Below are positions 55,049 to 64,000 of a DNA stretch of 64,000 nt, one piece after another; position 1 is the stretch's first letter; every line of letters starts with the position of its first letter. The position numbers and the translations under genes were made by a program. The notes under the pieces were generated by a model that worked only from the letters and a program-made list of their open reading frames with translations, made no database searches and was not told the origin of the DNA. The DNA comes from Bolinopsis microptera. Lineage: Eukaryota; Ctenophora; Tentaculata; Lobata; Bolinopsidae. The DNA lies in assembly GCF_026151205.1 (NCBI RefSeq), contig NC_087073.1, positions 8,285,411 to 8,349,410 of the forward strand. Reading direction: 5' to 3'.

Positions 55049-58000
55049 ATCTAGTCCAACATGTAAATATTAGTTTTAAAAAGTGTTTGTCTAATTTCTG
55101 TATGGTGCCCTTCAATTCGATTAATTCGACAAACTGACGTCCTTGATTTTGCTTTCTGTATACGTGATATTTAACGTCAATCGGTCAATCGGTACTTTTT
55201 GTGATTTGTCGGGTTTGTCATAATTTTTATGTACCATCATCATAGCCTATTTATAATCCAGTTTTGATTTTGATATTTATTATGTTTTGTACCTTAATAA
55301 GCTTGGCAATGATTTATAATGTTGAAACCAAGTTCTGCAATTGCTTTCTTACTCTGTGAATCTAACTGAACTGTTAGAAATCGAAATGTTACAAAACTTA
55401 ATCAAAATACCAGAGTTAAACTCGAATATCAAAATAACGAGAACTCACATTGACAAGATCAAACATGCAGTCTTCCGTGCTGTTTGTAGAACACTCGTGA
55501 TCCTCCACATTGTATCCCATCACTGGTAGTGACCCCCTGACCAATTAGTGTTACTTTTACTGCTTTTATTACACTTCATTTTAATTTTGTCTTTTTGAGT
55601 TATACCTTTACTCACGTTTCTCATTTGCTCACATCACTCACAGTCAGCCGCTCTGACATGGTTAACACTTTAACAACCTTCCTTGTGTTATTGGTTAATC
55701 ATAATATGAGCGGGATAGAAATATCTCATTTCATATATGCATTTATTTGACAACTCAAACAGTCAGCCGAAGTGTGGTTACAGTGTTTCGTAACCTAGAT
55801 ACAGTACTGATAAGGCTATAATGACACCATGATACTGACTTCCTAATACGTACCTGGTTTCAGGGGGCATAGACACTTAGATTCAAACCATTTACATCAC
55901 TTGAGTTCTAGTGAGAATAGTGGGAATGGTTTATAATTTATTCATTACGTTAAATAAGTGAACTAAAGATTCAGTTATGAGAACTAAGAATTGTATGAAC
56001 TATGAATTATAAGGACCCTTCACTGCACAATATCATCGAAAGCTTTTAAAGCAGTTCTTACTTCACAAGGTTGCTCGTTCCAAACAAATGTTCACAGAAA
56101 CTAAAGCTTCATTCAGCCTTACAATAGTCGAAAAAGGATGAACAAAAAGTCTGTTCGGGATAAACGTACAGACTACGGGTCAATAAGTATTGTAGCAACA
56201 AGCTGAGCTGAAGTAAAGAGGTGTTTCTTGTGCTACCAATCGGAATAATTCGCTATAAATAAGAAATTGATAGATAATAGTCATGAAAGTAAATAAAAGA
56301 ATTTTTGACATTTCATGATTGCTTTGTGTTTAGAACACCATGCAATGGCTATAATAATTATATTCAATAGGCCGGGTTAGACGTTAGTTCATAAAGCACA
56401 GTTCAAAGCGATATTATGGTTTGTGGTTAATTGCTGTACGTGCTTTTCTACCAATCAAAAAGCTGGGCTTGGCGACTTTGATGTGTCGCTATAAATATTT
56501 TATATATGCCCTGATCATTATCATAAATTGACTTATTAATGTGACTTATTAAGTCAAAACCGGTAATCAACTCGTAATTAAATCCCGGATATTGAAATTA
56601 TGTCATGTACGCACATCTTATGATAATTTCTGCCGCACTGGAGGAAGTTTATAGCTCAAGTAATCGATACATAATGCGGACACAAAAGATCTTTAACCGG
56701 AACAGACCTGGTTACATTAGTCAGCCTCTATGTATAACTGTATAATAACACCGTTTATACCATCAGTCATCATTGACACAGTCTCTATTCAGCTATTCAA
56801 TAGGCAATCTAACACGCAAATAAACCACGACTTAAAGATGCATTCCAAAAATAGTACTAGCCATATAAACTCAGAATGAAGTTTCGTATTGGTTAAAGTT
56901 AGGTCTTTCTAATCCTAATTACGTATACTCCGCATAACTAGTTAAAAACACTCTCATTGTGTGCCTTACTACTCCCGCTCACTACTCCCTCACTGCACTA
57001 CTCACTACTACTCCTGCACTATTCCCTCTAGACTAGAGGTGTCAAACATTTGCTTAGATACATCAAGAATTGGCACAGACCCAAGATCTGATTAACACGT
57101 CTGATACTGGTTCAATGAATGTCATTACGAGGTTACCGTACTAAAAACATAATGACGATTAATAACTAGCTTAAATCAAATAATCGGTGTATAACGCTGG
57201 CGACTAGGGTCTTAGAGTAAGGTAACTAAATATAAAGGTTTACACAAGAACAGAGAGGACCCAGTAAGATAAGTGAGCGACTGTATAGTGTATAATAAAG
57301 CCGTCTATAAACAATAATAAATATCATGGAAATCATTAAAGGATCTAACAAAGGTTCATGTGTTCGGTATTAGTAGAATTTACTCTGAGATTCCAATTCC
57401 GAGTCATTGCAAATAATCATTTTGAAGGAGTCGTGTATTTGAATCTCAAATGAACTTGGAGGAATCCGGAGTTCGACTTTGGAAGAGAGAATATAGAAAC
57501 TATGAAATTACCGACGCGAGGTTACTGATAATTACTAGCGGCAGTAATTTAACGGTAACAATAAAGACCTTACATTATCATTATCTCACGAGTAACACGT
57601 CAGTTGGAACCAGCTTGCACCAGGAGTGTTTACTGCCTTAACATGGCTAAAAACTTAGTACATTAGTACATCACCTAGTAGCAGCGGTAATCATCCGAAC
57701 ATTTGTCTCACCCAGAAATCTTTTGCATCATTTCGAGCTAAAAGTTCAAAATTACCACGAAATAACTCTAAAGGCTTGTCATTAAGAGGCCAGCTACTAG
57801 CGTCTGTGGTATAACTCCCTTATTAACGGAATATGTTTGAAACACAATAAGATCATATACTTTAATGTCCCAACGTGAAGATACATTTCTAGATAAACTA
57901 TTTTAGCAGATTTCGCAAACTAAAACCGAAGTAGTGGAAGTAAGACAGATATTATGTAGGCTGAGAAACTGGCTGCAACTGAAAGCTTAATGATACAACC

Positions 58001-58769
58001 TAACTAACTAATTAATTGAATAAGTAGCAATTAATATTAACAATTAATCGCAGAATAACTGTTGGTTGTCCGAGTGATGTTCACCAGCGCAGATATGGCC
58101 TGGTACGGTAAATTTTAAGTGATGCTTTAAGTTAACAGCTTGATAGAACAGTAGACCGTTAAGCTCAGTGCACATAGAATAGTGTATTGTAACTCTGTAC
58201 AGTAAGATAATACGATAGACCCCAAGCTCCCAAGCTAACGTCCATCACGGTAACACTGATTATGGTAATATGTGTATAGGGCATACTGGGCTTAGGCTCA
58301 GGTAGGTTAGAGCCATTATAATATAGTTACAATACTCTCATACAGCCCATTTCCGGATACCAGTTCTATGAAGGCATTCATTAGAACGCTATTGTCGAGT
58401 ACAATCAATAGACTGTCATAAAAGGAAGATAATGGCAAATATTCTTCAAAATATTAATGCCATTCAGTAATATGGTGGGTAACACTGTAATTCGTGTGGT
58501 TTTTATGCTTTACCACAACTTACAACTGTAGCGGTAATAAACAAGCCCCAATTAAAACTTATTCGACGCCACGGCGCGGATATTACGACTAATTGTTTAG
58601 ATAGACAGAAATTAAGCGATTTCCGATTCCAAGACCACAGCTAAGTAGGATGGTGGCCCGAAAGTGGTATCCTTTGAATGGATTTAATTTAATATTCGCC
58701 CAAAACCTAGTGCAAAAATATAGTGCTTTGTAAATTAAGTGGATTTAAAGAAAGAAAGGCACGTACGAA
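55049..58769. other. Intergenic region between CABLES and NOL9
   Basis: No genes, RNAs or clear repeats recognised; AT-rich, with only short chance frames. Confidence 0.55.
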
Positions 58770-58945
58770 CAATTTCACGACCAATTGACAAGCACCAACA
58801 TCGTTACTTGTGTATGAAGTATCATTCAAGAATGTCTCTTAATACTAGGAATTCCTCGAATTTGTCCAATGCTAGTGTCGAGAAATTAGTGCTAAACAGG
58901 AGGATTGTAATCGATAAGATTGGAGCTTTTTGATCGAGTGGAAAT
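58770..58945 (+). pseudogene. NOL9: Decayed partial copy of the NOL9 5' coding region
   Basis: HSRMSLNTRNSSNLSNASVE here matches HSRISLNTGNSSNISNACVK of the intact gene about 760 bp downstream, and IDKIGAF matches IDNIGAV. Small deletions shift and end the frame at 58931. The matching nucleotide stretch runs over roughly 170 bp. Confidence 0.8.
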
Positions 58946-59388
58946 TCGAAGATCTAAAACAAAACATCGTTCCTAAACAAAGGCTTTTGAGGTTTGCTTC
59001 GTGTCAGGCACGATTTCTATAAGCACTTGGCACCATGGGTTTTAACAGGCGACATGGGAAGAAAGAAAATCACTTAATACCGTGAGAACAATTCCACCAC
59101 TTAAAACCAATTGACGAAAACAAAAACTGACCAAATTTACACCTCAATAAGCTGACATAGTTGTCAGTCTATGAAATCATTAAGTCTAGATATAAGCGCT
59201 GTTTATTCAATTACGTTTACTGTGAAAATAACTACGCCGAAATTTATAATTTAGTACAATTACTCCCCAAATATTTGGCAGTCGATGGAATTATTATTAA
59301 TATGTTTACCGAGACTGCGGGCTAGTAAATAAACTATCTTATTAGTGACAACTTAATCATTAAATGCCCTATCATTAACCAATTAAAT

Positions 59389-60999
59389 ATGTTACAGGAT
59401 ATGGTAATCAGTATTCCGGTAGCTGGTAATTCAGTTGTGATACAACTACAACGCACAGTTCACTACAATATACGATGTTACGACACGTCGTTACGTGTGT
59501 TGGTGGGCGAGTGTCATATTAACGGATATAGACTTAGCTCTGAATCCAGTTCTTTAACCCTGAATAGTATGGAGTCACACTCAAGAATTTCTCTTAACAC
59601 TGGGAATTCTTCGAATATTTCCAATGCTTGTGTCAAGAAATGCCTGGTGGAAATTGGTGCTGAACAGGAGGATTGTCAAGTTATCGATAACATTGGAGCT
59701 GTTATTTTGATCGAATCCTCCAATATTTCCACATCTCTTCTTCGATCAACTTACAAACGAATCTGGACCCCTACCTCTGAGGAAGAAGAACCCCTAGTCA
59801 AACTAGACTATTTCCAGCTTTACTCCGGACTAAACAAAGCAGTCTGTATCTCAGGTGAGTGGTCTGCTCCAGTAACCAGTCTCCTCTCCAAACCAGGACG
59901 TATTGCTGTGTGTGGCCCACAGAACTCTGGTAAATCTACTCTCTGTAGATACACAGTCAACAAGTTGCTGGAACACCACAGAACTGTGCTCTTCCTCGAG
60001 GGAGATATAGGACAATCTGAGTTGACACCCTCAGGGCTGGTCACTTTATCCGTTTTAAGAGAACCTCTGATCAACCCTCCGTACTGCAGCTACTCTCGCT
60101 TTGTGAAGGATTTGACCCTGGCTAGCGAGCATCTCACTGCGGAGAGTTACTGTGTAGGAGTGTCATCCCCTGCTCAAGTTATGAGGGAGTATTTGGAGAA
60201 AGTGAAGTTTATTGTCAGTAAGGCTCGTAAGTTGAATGTGCAAGGAAATGTTCCCCTTGTTGTTAATTTCATGGGGTGGACCAAAGGTTTTGGTGTTGCA
60301 CTGCACGCTGATATTCTGAGAATGTTGGAGCCCACTCACGTCATCAACTTACAGAACAATTCTCCCAAAGATTTACCGCCTATTCTTGAACTGATAGAAA
60401 CTCCCGGGATTCTACCTGAACACGAAAATAAAATTCATATCCCTCCAACAGTTCTTAACATTCCCGGCCACATTTCCACTAACACCACCCCTGGGTTCCA
60501 GGCATTCGAGCTCAGACATCTCGCCTCGCTCAACTATTTCGCACCCATCTACAACAGTGCTAGCGCTATAGTGGCTCCCTACAAGATACGGTGGAGTCAC
60601 GTGTCTGTCATCATACCTGAGGGGGTAGAGGAGAATCTAGCTGCCTATACACTGAGTTGTTCTGTTGTTGCTCTACTCACAGGACCTCCTCCTGCTGTTG
60701 GGTCACAAGGCATTAATATTGTGGATGATGATAATGCTAGTTCTATGAAATGTTTGGGACTGGGAATAGTCAGAGCGATTGATATCAAGGAGAAAGTGTT
60801 TTATTTGAATACTCCTGTCGATAAAGAAACTCTAGATCAAGTATTCGTATTTAAACACACAAGTTTACCAGTACCACACGTACCCTCGGGTTCCTTACCG
60901 ACCCCTTATATTTCTAATTTGGCAGCTTCTGAGATTCTGGGGATGGGATCCAGGAGTCAGAGAGCTAACCTAAAGCGGCGATATCACGCCGTGTCTTAA
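59389..60999 (+). CDS. NOL9: Polynucleotide 5'-hydroxyl kinase NOL9 (Grc3)
   Basis: NOL9/Grc3 phosphorylates 5'-OH RNA ends in the nucleolus during ITS2 removal from pre-rRNA, together with LAS1L. The single exon encodes 536 residues. The P-loop GPQNSGKST is at 176-184 and the Walker B/lid element LFLEGDIGQSELTPSGLVTL at about 201-220, with the family signature GDIGQSE. Downstream are VVNFMGWTKGFGVALHADIL, the equivalent of the NTxGWxxGxG box, and a C-terminal domain ending GLGIVRAIDIKEKVFYLNTP. The N-terminal beta domain is present but diverged. GTTACAG precedes GATATGG, so translation may start at the ATG at 59401 if that is a splice acceptor. Confidence 0.93.
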   Translation: MLQDMVISIPVAGNSVVIQLQRTVHYNIRCYDTSLRVLVGECHINGYRLSSESSSLTLNSMESHSRISLNTGNSSNISNACVKKCLVEIGAEQEDCQVIDNIGAVILIESSNISTSLLRSTYKRIWTPTSEEEEPLVKLDYFQLYSGLNKAVCISGEWSAPVTSLLSKPGRIAVCGPQNSGKSTLCRYTVNKLLEHHRTVLFLEGDIGQSELTPSGLVTLSVLREPLINPPYCSYSRFVKDLTLASEHLTAESYCVGVSSPAQVMREYLEKVKFIVSKARKLNVQGNVPLVVNFMGWTKGFGVALHADILRMLEPTHVINLQNNSPKDLPPILELIETPGILPEHENKIHIPPTVLNIPGHISTNTTPGFQAFELRHLASLNYFAPIYNSASAIVAPYKIRWSHVSVIIPEGVEENLAAYTLSCSVVALLTGPPPAVGSQGINIVDDDNASSMKCLGLGIVRAIDIKEKVFYLNTPVDKETLDQVFVFKHTSLPVPHVPSGSLPTPYISNLAASEILGMGSRSQRANLKRRYHAVS

Positions 61000-61454
61000 T
61001 ATTATGGCAGGTTTCTGTTGATATCGGGTTTTTAACGACGTTTCTTTTTTAATTATCAGTAATTTGTTATGATAACTTATTAAATATTGTATACTGTTCG
61101 ACGAATATTAATCTACTTGGCATTCGCCCAGTCTTTTGATCAATAGTCTGCCTAACTAAATACTGAGACAAAATATACCTGAGACTAACTAAGTACAATT
61201 TGCCTAATGGCAAGAGACCGATGAGGAATCTTTCGGGCGCGATCACCAATCGATACTCATACATACAAACTTCCATTGCTCCCATTTCAAAGAACCGCGC
61301 CCTTGCGCGCGTTCTGTCTCATCGTCCACATGTGTACGTAACATGCATATTACAGTACACATCTTCAAAGATTATTAGCCATACCTTGGCTCCAGTTCAA
61401 AGAACTTTAAACTCTATAAGCTAACTTCAACTTGTTTCTATCATATAGGGTAGG

Positions 61455-61977
61455 ATGATGGTGGATGGAGCAAACAAGGAGGAGGGTACTGGAATTGAAC
61501 AGAACAGCGAAGCAATGAGTGACGATGAGGCTGTCGTTTACGAGGAGGACGATATTATTCAACCACCGATGGTAGGTCTAGTTTAAAACACTTTGTTAGG
61601 ATGAATTTGACGTGTTACAATTTCTCAATGGTTTGCCAATAAAACATCTTTCGAATAACGGATACTGGATACAAGAGAATTGACGTAAACTTTGAATCGA
61701 TTACAAGGAAAATCCACACAAGTTACCCCATCTTTAACCCTCACTCTGAACTTTTCTCTGTCTCTTTCTTGTTTGTTTGTTTGTTTGTTTCTTATCAATG
61801 CTTAAAAATCTACAACTATTCAGGAGGATGGAGAAGCTGAGGTTGATGTTGAGGACATGTCAGAAAAGACGTTCTCACAGCACAACGGTTCAGTCTTCTG
61901 TGTTGCTATATCTAAATCGGAGGAATACGTCCTAACTGGGGGCGAGGACGATCTAGCTTATGTTTGGAAAATATCAG
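61455..61977 (+). CDS. AAMP: AAMP (angio-associated migratory cell protein), first two coding exons only
   Basis: AAMP is a WD40 protein of the cytosol, related to yeast Sqt1 (ribosomal protein uL16 chaperone). Exon 61455-61571 encodes an acidic leader (MSDDEAVVYEEDDIIQPPM). Exon 61824-61977 encodes EDGEAEVDVEDMSEKTFSQH and then the first WD blade NGSVFCVAISKSEEYVLTGG, EDDLAYVWKIS, very close to the human FSQHSGSVFCV...GGEDDKAFVWRLS. The donor GTTTGTC follows in phase 1. The remaining six or so blades were not found before 64000. ATCATATAG lies five bases before the first ATG. Confidence 0.85.
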
Positions 61978-62040
61978 GTTTGTCTGATCATAATCCATGT
62001 TGCACTTCAGCCACGAAACTATGTCACATTATTTACAGAT

Positions 62041-62062
62041 AACGTTGCCAACAGGCAACGTT
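62041..62062. repeat. 9-bp perfect hairpin
   Basis: AACGTTGCC, loop AACA, GGCAACGTT. Confidence 0.85.
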
Positions 62063-62791
62063 ACGCCACTGCTCACTACATATTGGTACGTGTGTACCAC
62101 GAAATAGCTAGCGCTTTGAATTCGATGATAAAGCAAGTAAAGATTAAACGTGAGTCGTAACCAAACCAATAAACAAACTTCTTGGCCTAAAAACACAGAT
62201 ACACGCTGAAGTAAACAGCAAACAACGAATTCATGCACAGAACTCTATGAAGAATCATTGGCCGTTGTATACCACGTGATGAGAATATGTTCCACTGATT
62301 GGTTCGTAATGGAGTTAATTCAATCGTAAGCTCGTGTACTGTGTACACAGCACACAACTAAAGATAAAAGATTTGAAATAACAATCAAGCAAACTAATTC
62401 CTATTACAACACTAATTCTGTCGAATCAAGCGCTTTGTTCTATAAAACTGTGGCCTAAGTAAGGTGGCAGCTGCGTCGCAAGCATCTCTCAATTGGTCAA
62501 CTTCGTATGTTTTAACTCCGCAAAATTGTAATACATTATAGTAAACACATTTTTAGTGCCTGAAAAAGTGAATAAATACTCACATCTTTTGAAGAAGGTA
62601 TTAAAACAGATATGTTATCTGCTATCTGACAGCTTCACTTCATTTATGTAAGCGGGGTTCACAGTTCACAACACAAGCATAGATATTGAGGATAATGGTC
62701 TTGCTGCACACAGTTTACTATAAGTGTTGGCTCTTTGCAGGAAGTGACCTGCTCAATGGGTGCCTCGTTATCGTCTTACCCTGTATCTCGG

Positions 62792-63051
62792 GGGGAGCCA
62801 AGTGGATATTTGTAGATATTTGGATAATGTCATCCACTTTTTTCGTGAATTATCCATTACAGTAATCTACAAATATCTACATTTATCTACAAAAAATGTA
62901 ATCTCAAATATGTGCCCAGAAATTCTACTGAATTTTTGGAGATAAATGTATGAATTTGTAGAATGTCATCCACTTTTTTCGTGGATTATCCATTCTACAT
63001 TAATCTACAAATATCTACAAATATCTACAAATATCCACTTGGCTCCCCCCC
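62792..63051. mobile_element. 260-bp MITE with 8-bp target duplication (hAT-like)
   Basis: The ends GGGGAGCCAAGTGGATATTT and AAATATCCACTTGGCTCCCC are inverted repeats continuing into ATCTACAAATATC arrays. TATCTCGG flanks both sides (62784 and 63052). The interior repeats TGTCATCCACTTTTTTCGTG twice in direct orientation. No coding capacity. Confidence 0.9.
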
Positions 63052-63542
63052 TATCTCGGTTCGTGTTTTACGGGTCGGATTGCTACCGATGTGATGATGA
63101 TCGCTCTAAATGAGCTAATCCTATAACACAATCCAGGTCATCCATAACTTTATCCCTATGATATCCAATAGAGTGAAGAGATTATTATGCTCATATATTA
63201 GCGCATAGTTCTACTAACAAATAAGACAACTTGATAGATCAATGTTTACTAATAAAACATACCAAATACAAAAGATATCTTGTTAAATTTACTGATGCAC
63301 TGCTTTTCAAAATCTCAGTATGAGTAACACTAATAATTACACATTCAAACACAGTATAAAGAGAAAGAAACACGAAGAATTAAGTATGAGTTGTGTCAGC
63401 AGTAAGATATTTTAGCTTAACTCAAAATGGGCCTTCATTTATGTATTATTGCGTGATTAGCATGCATTATTCTATCGTACTTGTATCTTATAACAATCAT
63501 GTCATAAATTTACCGCCAGAAGTCATAAACAATATTTAAAGA

Positions 63543-64000
63543 TCAAACAAGCGAACCCTTCTTTTTACTATTGGCACGATTAAATGACTTCTCAGCCGCT
63601 GCCCTTGAAATCCCTGAAATAGAGCGGTACCGACTAGTCTTATTTTTGTCGCTACACTCTGATGACTCAGAGCGTTCCCTTCTATGAAAACTAGTGACTT
63701 CATTCCTGAGTTTAGAAAGTCCCTTTAGTAGCTTAGGATTACCAACGCTGACGTTAGAAATCCTGCGTTTAAATTCAGGTTTCCTGTATATCAGATCTTG
63801 AGGCATTCCTCGACGAACTCCTGCTTCACCCGTCAACCACCATGTCCGTCTTGTTTTAAATCCAGGAATATTGACTGATGGTTTCCGTTCCACAAACGAG
63901 AACTGGTTCTGAAAATTGTTTTCTAAGATATGCCTCATATCATTGCTCATATGAATTCTGTTAGCCTCTCCAGAAGATTCTAGATTGTTAGCATACCTTG
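63543..64000 (-). CDS. Unrecognised basic protein, C-terminal exon, continues past window end
   Basis: The frame is open from the window edge to a stop at 63543, about 152 codons. It is rich in Arg, Lys and Ser (RRTWWLTGEAGVRRGM, FKRRISNVSVGNPKLLKG, FHRRERSESSECSDKNKTSR) and ends NRANSKKKGSLV. There are no transmembrane spans or known domain. It resembles a disordered regulatory tail with possible kinase sites (RRIS, RYRS). It lies antisense within, or just beyond, the AAMP locus. I do not recognise the family. Confidence 0.55.
   Translation of the reverse strand, partial: RYANNLESSGEANRIHMSNDMRHILENNFQNQFSFVERKPSVNIPGFKTRRTWWLTGEAGVRRGMPQDLIYRKPEFKRRISNVSVGNPKLLKGLSKLRNEVTSFHRRERSESSECSDKNKTSRYRSISGISRAAAEKSFNRANSKKKGSLV

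Larger units (their letters stand above)
61978..63542. other. Putative AAMP intron / intergenic DNA
   Basis: No further WD40 exon recognised. Contains the hairpin at 62041 and the MITE at 62792-63051. Confidence 0.5.

Noticed and set aside
62740-62790. GSDLLNG after a GCAG acceptor as AAMP exon 3
   Set aside because: Phase fits and the first residues vaguely match, but the WD-repeat text that must follow is absent even when the MITE is removed.

Overview
This window is nuclear DNA of an animal, probably an early-branching or small-bodied invertebrate; the species cannot be named from sequence alone. The evidence is AT-rich DNA (roughly 35% GC by eye), GT-AG introns whose phases close exactly between exons, and recognisable animal orthologues: a DENND5-type Rab exchange factor, TRAF7, class A GPCRs, NUDCD2, CABLES, NOL9, AAMP and a cryptochrome/(6-4) photolyase-family protein. 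There is no sign of bacterial or viral gene organisation.

Layout. 1-21,236 (minus): a DENND5-like gene runs right to left and leaves the window at its 3' end. Its 20-kb span is mostly intron filled with repeats: a 27-bp array carrying TCACGTGA, a large duplicated GA tract, a 1.4-kb TIR element with a nested MITE and a 95-aa ORF, a 5'-truncated non-LTR retrotransposon, and a 727-bp near-perfect palindrome flanked by TTAA. 21.2-28.3 kb: gene-free, with a minisatellite upstream in the gene, an RT relic, nested GC-rich foldback sequences and MITEs. 28.3-34.4 kb (plus): a compact cluster of NUDCD2, a tiny COX6C-like gene and a complete 12-exon TRAF7. 35.6-37.3 kb (minus): GPCR 1. 38.0-40.2 kb (plus): a Penelope-like retroelement with RT and GIY-YIG domains in two frames. 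40.2-46.2 kb: gene-poor. 46.2-51.5 kb (plus): an intronless (6-4) photolyase-like gene, a C2H2 zinc-finger gene cut by a nonsense codon, and a decayed tandem copy of it. 51.8-53.4 kb (minus): GPCR 2, followed by a strange segment that resembles both GPCR 2 and CABLES at once. 54.0-55.0 kb (plus): CABLES. 58.8-61.0 kb (plus): NOL9 with a decayed partial copy upstream. 61.5-64.0 kb: the first two AAMP coding exons (plus) and the C-terminal exon of an unrecognised basic protein (minus).

The genes do not form one pathway. They are mostly housekeeping functions (Rab traffic, ubiquitin signalling, pre-rRNA processing, respiration, DNA repair) plus lineage-specific receptors and zinc fingers. Several intronless coding regions have a splice-acceptor-like pyrimidine-AG directly before the start codon, which suggests 5'UTR introns or spliced-leader trans-splicing. 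Exon boundaries were set by hand from protein homology plus splice phase; no alignment or search was run.
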